Assembly: GCA_910576385.1 (NCBI GenBank)
Contig: CAJTIR010000009.1
Span: 1 to 64,000 of the forward strand
Length of the DNA: 64,000 nucleotides
DNA from: Lachnospiraceae bacterium
Lineage (GTDB): Bacteria > Bacillota > Clostridia > Lachnospirales > Lachnospiraceae
Direction: 5' to 3'
Shown here in pieces: positions 36,490-44,662 of this stretch. Under the pieces are notes generated by a model. The model ran no database searches. It saw nothing but the letters and a program-made list of their open reading frames with translations, and was not told where the DNA came from. How positions within the stretch are numbered: the stretch's first letter is position 1; each line of letters opens with the position of its first letter. Position numbers and translations under genes: made by a program.

Positions 36490-37400
36490 AAAAGTTTATC
36501 AATCTCACCAAACGTAACTCTCTGATCTTTCTTAGAGATCGAGGAACAGTTTTTTTCTCTCTTTTGGCGATGCTGATTGTTCTCATGCTGATGGGTGTAT
36601 TTCTTGGAAATATGAATCAGGAGGAAGTAATAGAGCTGCTAAAAGAGTATGGCGGGGCACGTAATGCAAAGGCTGATTCGGTACATGCCAAGGAATTGGT
36701 GCAGTATTGGACTTTGGCAGGTATTCTGATTGTCAATGCGGTTACAGTCACTTTGACTGTAACTGGAAACAGGGTAACAGACGCCTCACAAGGAAAATTG
36801 GCAAGTTTATATACCACCCCAGTGAGCCGGAGCACAATTGCATTATCCTACGTCGCTTCTGCAGTGTTGATTGGCATCTTCATGTGCATACTCACCCTTG
36901 CGGCAGCCCTCGGTTATATCAAAGCAACAGGGGGAGAACTGTTAGACATTGGAGCGTTGGTACAGATATTAATATTGATTTTGCTGAATGTCTGTGTGTT
37001 TGCAGTGATTATGTATCTCTTTTCACTGTTTGTCAAAAGCAGCAGTGCCTGGTCAGGGTTTGGCACAGTAATTGGCACCTTGGTGGGATTTTTGGGCGCC
37101 ATTTACCTGCCGATGGGGTTTCTCCCAGAGGGAGTGGCAACTGTGCTCAAATATATACCAATTCTTCATGGTGCTTCTTTGATGCGTGCTGTCTGTTGTG
37201 AAGCGGCGCTAAAACAGACATTTGAGGGTCTTCCGGCACAAGTGCTTACCGAATATCGGGAATATATGGGCATTCAGGTCAGTATGGGAGAAAATACAGC
37301 CTCCACTGCATTTCAGGTACTATTTCTTGTGGGGTGTGGTATAATAGCATTTATCATGATTGTTTTTGTGCAGAGACGAAAGGATATCTGCGACCGCTAA
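36486..37400 (+). CDS. ABC-2 type permease
   Basis: 304 residues with six membrane segments: one near 22-42, then a cluster from about 75 onward. The segment YTTPVSRSTIALSYVASAVLIG and the later GFLGAIYLPMGFLPEGVATVLKYIPILHG are typical of ABC-2 drug or antibiotic exporters. It is translationally coupled to the ATPase. The start of the LytTR gene lies 28 bases downstream. Substrate is unknown. Confidence 0.9.
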   Translation: MKKFINLTKRNSLIFLRDRGTVFFSLLAMLIVLMLMGVFLGNMNQEEVIELLKEYGGARNAKADSVHAKELVQYWTLAGILIVNAVTVTLTVTGNRVTDASQGKLASLYTTPVSRSTIALSYVASAVLIGIFMCILTLAAALGYIKATGGELLDIGALVQILILILLNVCVFAVIMYLFSLFVKSSSAWSGFGTVIGTLVGFLGAIYLPMGFLPEGVATVLKYIPILHGASLMRAVCCEAALKQTFEGLPAQVLTEYREYMGIQVSMGENTASTAFQVLFLVGCGIIAFIMIVFVQRRKDICDR

Positions 37401-37428
37401 GATTATACTAGAGGATGGGAATTGTTGG

Positions 37429-37866
37429 ATGAAAGTTACAATACTTGATACACGACCAAACGAAGAAGAGGAAATTATCATCAAATGCAGTTTTTTGGAT
37501 GATGATATGTTAAAATTGATTAATTATTTTAAACAGGGCAGCAGAAAGCTTCCCGCCTCTAGGGATGGCAAAATGTTTTTTCTGGAGCCTAGGGAAGTGT
37601 TTTATTTTGAGTCTGTGGAGCAGAAGGTATTTGCCTATTGCAGACTGGAGGTTTATCAGGTCAAAAATAAACTTTATGAGTTGATGGAGGAGCTGCCAGG
37701 GCGGGATTTTATTCGAGCGTCCAAATCGACAATTCTCAACTTAAATAAAATTGTTAGTCTGGCGCCGGCATTTGGCGGACGTTATGAGGCATTGTTGGAA
37801 AATCACGAGAAAGTAATCATTTCCAGGCAGTATATAGGAACTTTAAAGGAAAAATTGGGCATATGA
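37429..37866 (+). CDS. LytTR DNA-binding regulator
   Basis: 145 residues from ATG 37429; the frame is open upstream into the permease gene without a better site. The C-terminal 95 residues are a LytTR domain (FFLEPREVFYFESVEQKVFAYC; LPGRDFIRASKSTILNLNKIVSLAP). There is no receiver domain, so it belongs to the LytTR-DUF3021 class that controls adjacent ABC exporters. The stop overlaps the next frame. It probably autoregulates the ABC genes. Confidence 0.9.
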   Translation: MKVTILDTRPNEEEEIIIKCSFLDDDMLKLINYFKQGSRKLPASRDGKMFFLEPREVFYFESVEQKVFAYCRLEVYQVKNKLYELMEELPGRDFIRASKSTILNLNKIVSLAPAFGGRYEALLENHEKVIISRQYIGTLKEKLGI

Positions 37867-37883
37867 GGAAAGAGGATGCAGGG

Positions 37884-38312
37884 ATGTTAAAACGGCTTAA
37901 ATTTATGTTTTCACTTTTTGACAAAATTGTGGTAGGGATTTTATTTGTGACAGCCATATACATACCAGTATTTTATGGCTGGAATACGGTGCTTTATCCT
38001 GAAATTTTGTGGCATATTCTGTTTCTGTCCATAATCTGTATGTTGGGAAGTGTACTGCTGCCTCTGGAGGGAGAAAAAGAGGTGTCCCGCAATTCCTTAC
38101 TGTTTCGCAATATTCTATACTTTATTTATATCAATGTGGTAGTACTCTGTTTTGGAGTTTTTGTAGAATGGTTTTCATTTCGCAATTGGCGGCAGCTTTT
38201 GGGGATGCTGGCGGCGATCTCCTTTGTGTATGCCGCAGTAATGATAATCTTATATTGGTTGGAAAGCCGAGAAGCTGAGCGTATCAATCAGAAATTAAAA
38301 GAGCGGAGGTAA
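37884..38312 (+). CDS. DUF3021 membrane protein
   Basis: 142 residues from ATG 37884, which has GAGG eight bases upstream; ATG 37863 is an alternative. Four membrane segments are spaced as in DUF3021. The family is almost always paired with a LytTR regulator, as here, and may act as an anti-regulator or sensor. Ends in a basic cytoplasmic tail. It is followed after six bases by the methyltransferase gene. Confidence 0.87.
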   Translation: MLKRLKFMFSLFDKIVVGILFVTAIYIPVFYGWNTVLYPEILWHILFLSIICMLGSVLLPLEGEKEVSRNSLLFRNILYFIYINVVVLCFGVFVEWFSFRNWRQLLGMLAAISFVYAAVMIILYWLESREAERINQKLKERR

Positions 38313-38318
38313 AACAGT

Positions 38319-39833
38319 GTGGGACGGGAGACATACAGTAAGACAACAATATTGCCAGAGGAATTTTGCCAGCGAATGCAGGAGCTTTTAGAAGAAGAAG
38401 CTAGAGAATTTTTTGAATCTTTTAAGGAGGAGCGCGCCTATGGGCTGCGCTGCAATCTTCTGAAATTTCAATCCAGCGAGGATTTTCAGACAAAGGTCTC
38501 TAACATTGAGAATTGGGAGCTTTCGCCCATTCCCTGGTGTGAGGAAGGATATTATTATCAACCTAAGAATCAGCCGGGAAAACATCCCTGGCATGAGGCG
38601 GGGGCATATTATATTCAAGAGCCAAGCGCTATGTCTGCGGTGGAGCTTTTGGGAGCCAAGCCAGGGGAGAAAATTTGTGATTTGTGTGCTGCTCCAGGTG
38701 GTAAGACCACGCAGATTGCCGGGAAGATGCAAGGAAAAGGCCTGTTAGTTGCCAATGAGTTTTATAGTGCCAGAGCAAAAATCTTATCTCAGAATGTAGA
38801 GCGGATGGGGATTGCCAATACTGTGGTATTGAATGAATCTACAGAAAGCTTGGCGAAAGGATTTGTAGATTTTTTTGATCGTATTTTAGTGGATGCGCCC
38901 TGTTCTGGTGAAGGGATGTTTCGAAAAGATCCACAGGCAGCGCAAGAATGGAGTCTGGAAAATGTGGCGCTTTGCGCGAAACGCCAGCGCCAGATTTTGG
39001 AGCATGCCGCAAAAATGCTGCGTCCAGGGGGAGTGATGGTCTATGCTACTTGTACTTTTGCGCCTCTGGAGAATGAAAAGTGTATTGCCTGGTTTTTAAA
39101 AGAACATCCTGAATTTTCACTAGAACAAGTGAGGACTGCAGATCAATATTTTGGTAAAGGAAGACCAGAATGGGTTTCTTCCCCAGAAGAGAAGCCAGAG
39201 TATGCCTTAAACAGTGAGATTGCTAGAACCTATCGTCTATGGCCCCATAAGATTCGTGGAGAAGGTCATTTTGCAGCACGGCTTATAAAGGCTAAGAAAG
39301 ATGGGGCGCCTGCTACAGTCTTATCAAAAAAGGCCAGGCCAAAAGAGCGGGGGAATGAAAGGGAAGATCGTAAGATAAAAGAGGCACTGCGGTTGTTTGG
39401 GGAATTCCAAAACAGTGTGCTAAAGATTGATCTGCAGGCAGAACTGCCAGGGAAATATATATTATTTTCCGATCAACTTTATCTGCTTCCTGAGGGGATG
39501 TCTCGGCTTGAGGGGTTTAAGGTATTGCGTGCTGGACTGCATCTTGGCGCCTGTAAGAAAAACCGTTTTGAGCCTTCCCATGCGCTGGCCTTGTATTTGC
39601 ATCCAGAACAGGTAAAACAAATTGAAGAATTACATCAAGGACAAGCAGGAGCGGCACAGGGGGAAACATATAGCAGAGCATTAAAATATCTGCATGGAGA
39701 AACTATGGAATGTGACAGTGGACGAAAGGGCTGGGTATTGGTTTGCGTGGATGGACTTTCCCTGGGCTGGGGCAAAGCAATAAATGGTATTGTAAAAAAT
39801 CATTATCCAAAAGGGTTGAGAATTTGTTATTAA
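38319..39833 (+). CDS. RsmF-like rRNA cytosine-C5 methyltransferase
   Basis: 504 residues from GTG 38319, with GGAGG nine bases upstream. The NOL1/NOP2/Sun catalytic core has SAM motif CDLCAAPGGKTTQIA, DAPCSGEGMFRKDP and the nucleophile segment YATCTFAPLENE. The C-terminus (SGRKGWVLVCVDGLSLGWGKAINGIVKNHYPKGLRI) is the PUA-like RNA-binding domain of the RsmF group. It likely methylates a cytosine in 16S rRNA. It may share the transcript of the exporter unit. Confidence 0.93.
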   Translation: MGRETYSKTTILPEEFCQRMQELLEEEAREFFESFKEERAYGLRCNLLKFQSSEDFQTKVSNIENWELSPIPWCEEGYYYQPKNQPGKHPWHEAGAYYIQEPSAMSAVELLGAKPGEKICDLCAAPGGKTTQIAGKMQGKGLLVANEFYSARAKILSQNVERMGIANTVVLNESTESLAKGFVDFFDRILVDAPCSGEGMFRKDPQAAQEWSLENVALCAKRQRQILEHAAKMLRPGGVMVYATCTFAPLENEKCIAWFLKEHPEFSLEQVRTADQYFGKGRPEWVSSPEEKPEYALNSEIARTYRLWPHKIRGEGHFAARLIKAKKDGAPATVLSKKARPKERGNEREDRKIKEALRLFGEFQNSVLKIDLQAELPGKYILFSDQLYLLPEGMSRLEGFKVLRAGLHLGACKKNRFEPSHALALYLHPEQVKQIEELHQGQAGAAQGETYSRALKYLHGETMECDSGRKGWVLVCVDGLSLGWGKAINGIVKNHYPKGLRICY

Positions 39834-39957
39834 TCTTGGCATGAAATACATTTAATATCCTTATTTTTCAACCATTTTTGCATGATAGTTGAGCGTATAA
39901 TTTCGAACTTTTTGTATAAAATTATAGTGATAATTTGAATCAGCCCATACATGAAAG

Positions 39958-40073
39958 CACTATGGCAAGCTAGTTTTCCAGACGATTTTTATACAAGATG
40001 TCTATGTTGCCAAAGGTAGCAAGATCTTTTGGCAGTAAAATATCAATTATTACAAAAAATCGAGAAATTTAAA
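39958..40073. repeat. Diverged MITE-like copy
   Basis: CACTATGGCAAGCTAG...TTTTCCAGACG...ACAAGATGTCTATG..GCCAAAGGTAGCAAGATCTTTTGGCA follows, in inverse orientation, the left half of the element at 35108. It ends with AAAAAATCGAGAAATTTAAA, a mutated version of the terminal repeat. The left border is uncertain (possibly near 39901). It is an older, decayed copy beside an intact short one. Confidence 0.55.
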
Positions 40074-40189
40074 TAGCTGTAATTTGAGTTTCCCCATTTT
40101 TTAATTCATAGTGCCAAAGGCAGCAAGACCTTTTGGTACTGAAATATAGGTTATTATAAAAAATGGGGAAACTCAAAAAATAGCTGTAA
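40071..40189. mobile_element. Short MITE-like element with 20-bp perfect ends
   Basis: The element 40083-40177 (95 bp) begins TTTGAGTTTCCCCATTTTTT and ends with its exact 20-bp complement. AAATAGCTGTAA occurs on both sides (40071-40082 and 40178-40189), consistent with a target duplication of up to 12 bases. The core GCCAAAGGCAGCAAGACCTTTTGG matches the longer copy. It is probably a recent insertion because the ends are perfect. It stops 16 bases before the -35 of the downstream operon. Confidence 0.82.
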
Positions 40190-40192
40190 CTA

Positions 40193-40221
40193 TTGACAAA
40201 TAAGGCGAAAAAAGGTAAATT
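40193..40221 (+). promoter_or_regulatory. Promoter of the SIR2/metalloprotease-like operon
   Basis: A perfect TTGACA (40193-40198), a 17-base spacer and TAAATT (40216-40221) lie about 160 bases before the first gene. The leader 40222-40380 contains no convincing gene. An open frame runs through the region but its only starts overlap the promoter or lack a ribosome binding site. The promoter sits directly beside the MITE target repeat. Confidence 0.5.
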
Positions 40222-40380
40222 AGAAAAAATACCTAATGGCTTGTCCTATTTTTGCCATACAGCGGGGGATGGCGAAACAGTGATGAGATCGATGGATGTC
40301 GATAGAGTCCTTGAATATGTAGAACAAAATCAAATTGGCAGAATATCCTGTAGGTAGGATATAATTTCAGGAGGAGATAT

Positions 40381-40551
40381 ATGAGAGGAAAGAAACAGAG
40401 TATAAATACCGAGGGTGGAACTGTAAAATATTTACATTCGCCGAATAAGGGAATGAAAATGCCGAAATTACAGATTGAGAAAGGAACGAAGGGACCGGTA
40501 CATGCTACAAGAGGTATTTTGGGGGTATCTTATCGTTCTGATTCGAAGTAA
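40381..40551 (+). CDS. Small basic protein, 56 aa, first gene of the cassette
   Basis: It has a strong AGGAGG six bases before the ATG and ends 18 bases before the next gene. The 56 residues are basic and glycine-rich (MRGKKQSINTEGG...; GTKGPVHATRGILGVSYRS), with no signal peptide, membrane segment or known domain. Being placed first in the operon suggests that it is a real component, such as a regulator, antitoxin, trigger or substrate of the metallopeptidase-like partner. That role is only inference. It is too short for standard family detection. Confidence 0.6.
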   Translation: MRGKKQSINTEGGTVKYLHSPNKGMKMPKLQIEKGTKGPVHATRGILGVSYRSDSK

Positions 40552-40569
40552 AGTGATAGAGGTATAGGT

Positions 40570-43377
40570 ATGCAAGATTTTAGGGGAATATTGTTTACAC
40601 TGAAAAAGAGAATGCAAAATCCATCCAAAGATGACAATGATCAATATGATTTTCTTACCTGTGGCTATTATGACGGATTGGATATCAGATGTATTGATAA
40701 GTGGTATGATTATCGACCCAAAGGGCTTATGAATAGAGGTTTGGCAATTAAGATGCAGGATCAATTCATAGACCTATTTACCATAAAAGCCTTATTTCCA
40801 GAGAATGTAAATGCTCTTGAGGAACAAGGCTTTTTTTATATGCCGATTTTAAATCAGGAAGAAATAAAGGTTCCATTTATGGCACTTTCATTGATGAATA
40901 TCAGTGAACAGTTTGCAGATCAGTGTATGGGTTATGAGGCATTAAATCAAGCAGTATATAGTGATGTAAGAGCTGTACTGAATGAAAATCAATACAGAAG
41001 TCTCAAGTGTGCCGTTTTTCCAGCAATCGGATATTCTGATTATATTATTCTGTATTTTTCGGAGAGTTTTTCTGAGATTGCCTCAATGATTGACGGATTG
41101 AGAAGAAAGAAGCTTGCGAATAATAGGATTGCTTTTTCAAGCTGTTATACAGTCTGTGGGATAAATCCTAAATGGGATGGTGATTTGGGGAATTTTGATG
41201 AAGCAGGTGTAAAACTATCAATAAAAATTAATCTTAAGAGCGGCAGGTCTTCCAGGCAATTTATCAGTGAGTTCAAAAAGAAGGCAAAAGAATTATATCA
41301 AAAAGAAGGAATCAGTGAAAAGAAAATGGAAGAGATAGGGAATGACTGGGAACAGTATTTTCATACATTTGGTAATTCAGATAGTATCTTTATTTCGGAT
41401 GGACATCTTAGAGACTATTTTCTGTTGTATAAAAAAAGGCAATTGTTTAATCCAGAGAGTAGTTTCTTTCAGTCTTATATTACCAATATACATTCTTCTA
41501 TTCACATCAAAGAGGCTGGGATTGCGGATGAATTTAACTTTGAAGAGTTAAAGGAGGCGGAAGCCAAAGGCAAGCGAATACAGAAGATTTGGGCAGAATA
41601 TTCAGTATTCATCGAGAAATTTGAGTATTTTATCAAGCAGAATAATCTACATAAGCGTATTCTGAAATCTTTAGAACAGATGATGAAAAATTATATTAAT
41701 CTGGCGCAGCTTTTGCATAGTTTTGAGGTGGAAGTGATTATTGGGCAGATTTTTGAGGCATTGATACAAAATCTCCGTTATGTAATGGATAAATATGACA
41801 CAGCAAGCGTTGATATTAGTCTGCACAGTGTGATTGCCTCATTGAATAAGTTTCGGGATATTATCAGTGTTTACATTACAGATATGGCTCATTCAGACAA
41901 ATTATTTATAGAAGGACAAACATTGACACATCCTTCAATTGGTTCGGCTGCTAAGTTATTATTTGCCTATAATAATATGCTTTTAAATTTGATGAACCGA
42001 ATGCGCAGTTCTGAACGGGAAGAAGCATTGAGTAAGTTTAGGATACTTGTGACCAGTGGAGGTTGTGATAGAACAAATGTTAGGGATTTATTTAGTGATC
42101 TAGGCAATAAAATTGAGTGCCCAAAGATATTAATTGCTACTATTCCCGAAATAAGTTTATATGATATTAAAGGAACTACATTCAGATTATTTCATGAATG
42201 TATGCATTTCTGTGGAAAAAGGCACCGCAAAGAACGTTATCATTTTTTTCTGCGTTCCATTGTAAATTATATATCACATAATATCTCTGTACTGATCTAC
42301 AGTAGTGATAGTTTTGAGCTGTATTTCAGAGAGATAAGTACATATTTTGTAGATGATCCAGTAACATTGGAGAAAGTTAGGAATGAGTTAAACGAGATTT
42401 ATATAAGAAATTTTCAGACTCTGCACGATAACCTGAATTTAGCTATTCTGGAAAATAGTTACTTTTGCGAGTATGATAATGGAGAGTATTTGGATTATTA
42501 TTTTAAGAATTTAGAGAGAAATTTGTTCCATGTTGAAAAGATTGCAGAGCTTTTTTTATCTGACATTATGGAAGAGGGTACATTAGGCAATAGGTTATAT
42601 CACTGTTTAAATAACAGCCAGATGGCTTTATTTAAGGATTTTTCTGATTATGCAAAAGAACAAGGAATATTATATACCGGATTTGACAGTTACATTCAAC
42701 ACAAGAGATATCTATTGCAGAGAGGATTAAAGGAATCAGAGATCGTATGTTTTTTGCATGAATATTTGGGACTGTTTTTACAACAGTTTTATAACCGTAC
42801 ATTAACAAAGATTGAAAATGCAGAAGATGTAATCCAATATGATTTGCTTTTTGATGCTGTTAGCGGTGCTTTTAAAGAAAGCTTTGCAGATTGTTTTTCT
42901 ATGAAAGCTTTAGATATGGGATATGTTGATTTTCTCTTAAGTTTTATATATGAAGAATGGGATATGGAACTTGCTCTGCCATATTATTTTTTGAATATTA
43001 TACGCATTGGGGCAGATTTATCGGTAATGTATCATATTGAGGGCCGGCTTAGCCAGGCACAGGAAAAGAAGATCATAGACAGAGTAGAGCACTGGAAAAC
43101 AAAGGGATATGAATATCAGAATGTAGATCAATTGATCAAGAGAATCAATAGTATTCTATCAGATTATGATAGTCTTAAGAAGAGAGGATTGACGGTGGAG
43201 ATAGAAAACTATTTGAAATTATGTATTGATGATAAGGATTTTCCAATTTGTGAAGAGCTAATACAGTTCTATCAAGCTTGTGATTTTACAAAAGGGGAAG
43301 ATTTGTATATGGTGATGGAGTATTTAACTTGTGAGTGGGAAGGACTGAGGGATGGAAGTAAAGAAGTTGTTGTTTGA
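40570..43377 (+). CDS. Large metallopeptidase-like protein of the SIR2 cassette
   Basis: 935 residues with no signal peptide or membrane segment, so cytoplasmic. The segment TTFRLFHECMHFCGKRHRKER holds an HExxH motif (H542, E543, H546). ESFADCFSMKALDMG follows with E770, a plausible third zinc ligand as in gluzincin peptidases, although the 224-residue spacing is long. The N-terminal third (1-230) has two similar segments (CGYYDGLD; PAIGYSDYIILYF) suggesting a repeated alpha/beta domain. The middle (320-470) is helical. GAGG lies seven bases upstream. It overlaps the SIR2 gene by 26 bases. I know no named family of this architecture; a protease activity is predicted from motifs only. Confidence 0.7.
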   Translation: MQDFRGILFTLKKRMQNPSKDDNDQYDFLTCGYYDGLDIRCIDKWYDYRPKGLMNRGLAIKMQDQFIDLFTIKALFPENVNALEEQGFFYMPILNQEEIKVPFMALSLMNISEQFADQCMGYEALNQAVYSDVRAVLNENQYRSLKCAVFPAIGYSDYIILYFSESFSEIASMIDGLRRKKLANNRIAFSSCYTVCGINPKWDGDLGNFDEAGVKLSIKINLKSGRSSRQFISEFKKKAKELYQKEGISEKKMEEIGNDWEQYFHTFGNSDSIFISDGHLRDYFLLYKKRQLFNPESSFFQSYITNIHSSIHIKEAGIADEFNFEELKEAEAKGKRIQKIWAEYSVFIEKFEYFIKQNNLHKRILKSLEQMMKNYINLAQLLHSFEVEVIIGQIFEALIQNLRYVMDKYDTASVDISLHSVIASLNKFRDIISVYITDMAHSDKLFIEGQTLTHPSIGSAAKLLFAYNNMLLNLMNRMRSSEREEALSKFRILVTSGGCDRTNVRDLFSDLGNKIECPKILIATIPEISLYDIKGTTFRLFHECMHFCGKRHRKERYHFFLRSIVNYISHNISVLIYSSDSFELYFREISTYFVDDPVTLEKVRNELNEIYIRNFQTLHDNLNLAILENSYFCEYDNGEYLDYYFKNLERNLFHVEKIAELFLSDIMEEGTLGNRLYHCLNNSQMALFKDFSDYAKEQGILYTGFDSYIQHKRYLLQRGLKESEIVCFLHEYLGLFLQQFYNRTLTKIENAEDVIQYDLLFDAVSGAFKESFADCFSMKALDMGYVDFLLSFIYEEWDMELALPYYFLNIIRIGADLSVMYHIEGRLSQAQEKKIIDRVEHWKTKGYEYQNVDQLIKRINSILSDYDSLKKRGLTVEIENYLKLCIDDKDFPICEELIQFYQACDFTKGEDLYMVMEYLTCEWEGLRDGSKEVVV

Positions 43378-44566
43378 TGAGGTGATTGCGTGGAATGATA
43401 ATAATTTACAGAAACTGAAACATAGTTTAAAGGATAATCAGTATACTTTTTGTTTAGGAGCCGGCGTTAGTATATCAGCAGGACTGCCAGATTGGTACAC
43501 ACTTCTCTCAAAAATAATCGGTAGGTTGTTGTATTTGTCAAATAATGAAAAATTAGATGATCAAACTGGCAGAAAGGGTTACTCTACTTATAAGGCAGCT
43601 AAACATGAAATGTTTATGCAGCATGCTAGCGAGAAGGAATTTCAAAATAAATTAAAACAGGCTTATCGAGGCGACTACAACTATATGCTTCAGGGGGAAG
43701 ATACTTTAGAACTTGCAGAGGCAATTTATGAGTTTATTTTAGAGAGTGTCAGTGTGGATGGAATTGATATACCACAGGGTATGGAGGCAAAATGGATAGA
43801 ACAGGATAAATCGGAGCTGACAGATTTTTACATTAAGCAATTTGTAAAAGAGATATGCACTCCAAAAAAGGAGATTTGGGAGCTGGAATCGAAGGCAATT
43901 GGGGCGATTGTTAAGATATTAGTGGAGATTAATCCAGATATAGAAAAGGAAGTTATTACCTATAATTATGATAACTTGTTGGAAGAATGTCTGCGCGTGA
44001 TTGGCAAAGTGAAAGACAGTGAAATCTATTCTTACGGCAATAGTAAAGAGGCTGGTCTGAAAAAGAAAAATGTGAAATATCATATTTATCATGTACATGG
44101 TTTCCTGCCAGTGACGGATCATGATCAAAAGTTTGAGTCTGAAAAAATTGTGTTGACGGAAAATAGTTATACTGATATAGAGAAGATGGGCTATGATTGG
44201 GTTAATGTCATACAGTCTTATAAATATCACACTAGTAATTTGATTTTTATAGGTTTTTCTGGTCAGGATTATAATTTCAGACGAATCCTCAGAAGTCTAA
44301 GTGTTGGCAAGCAACATCACTATATTTTTATTTGTATTGATGATATTGTGAAACGGGTTTTTAAAAAGCTGATAGATGATATGACAACATTAGAATTTGA
44401 AACATTATTTTCTGATAAAGACAGACTTCAGAAAAAATATCCATTTGAATTGATTATGTTAAATCAAATGTTAAGCGCGAAAAGTATCTATTGGGAAAAA
44501 CATGGTCTGATACCGATTTGGACTACCATTGCAGAGTTGCCAACAGTATTGCTTGGATTGAGATAA
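43352..44566 (+). CDS. SIR2-like NADase-type effector
   Basis: 404 residues. The NAD-binding opening is FCLGAGVSISAGLPDWYTLL (G36 onward). TYNYDNLLEE follows, then the catalytic-type histidine in YHVHGF (H249) and the late FIGFSGQDYNFRRIL. These match the SIR2-like domains of antiphage systems (Thoeris ThsA, DSR, SIR2-HerA), which hydrolyse NAD+ to stop phage growth. No second domain with a known name is visible; an insertion at about 70-170 and a C-terminal 60 residues could be regulatory. The start overlaps the preceding gene, so the two are coupled. It looks intact. Confidence 0.85.
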   Translation: MEVKKLLFDEVIAWNDNNLQKLKHSLKDNQYTFCLGAGVSISAGLPDWYTLLSKIIGRLLYLSNNEKLDDQTGRKGYSTYKAAKHEMFMQHASEKEFQNKLKQAYRGDYNYMLQGEDTLELAEAIYEFILESVSVDGIDIPQGMEAKWIEQDKSELTDFYIKQFVKEICTPKKEIWELESKAIGAIVKILVEINPDIEKEVITYNYDNLLEECLRVIGKVKDSEIYSYGNSKEAGLKKKNVKYHIYHVHGFLPVTDHDQKFESEKIVLTENSYTDIEKMGYDWVNVIQSYKYHTSNLIFIGFSGQDYNFRRILRSLSVGKQHHYIFICIDDIVKRVFKKLIDDMTTLEFETLFSDKDRLQKKYPFELIMLNQMLSAKSIYWEKHGLIPIWTTIAELPTVLLGLR

Positions 44567-44599
44567 ATTAGAATAGTGGCATTGAAAAATCAAAAAGAT

Positions 44600-44628
44600 T
44601 TGCCAATCCATTGAATAACGAGTACAAT
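44600..44628 (+). promoter_or_regulatory. Promoter for the orphan trpB
   Basis: TTGCCA (44600-44605) and TACAAT (44623-44628) with a 17-base spacer, 35 bases before ATG 44663. It separates trpB from the SIR2 cassette. Confidence 0.65.
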
Positions 44629-44662
44629 AGAGACAAATATTGAAAGTTAAAGGAGTGAAACA

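Noticed and set aside
40193-40357. A 54-codon TTG-started frame before the SIR2 cassette
   Set aside because: It has no ribosome binding site, its TTG is the -35 of a good promoter, and no domain is recognisable.
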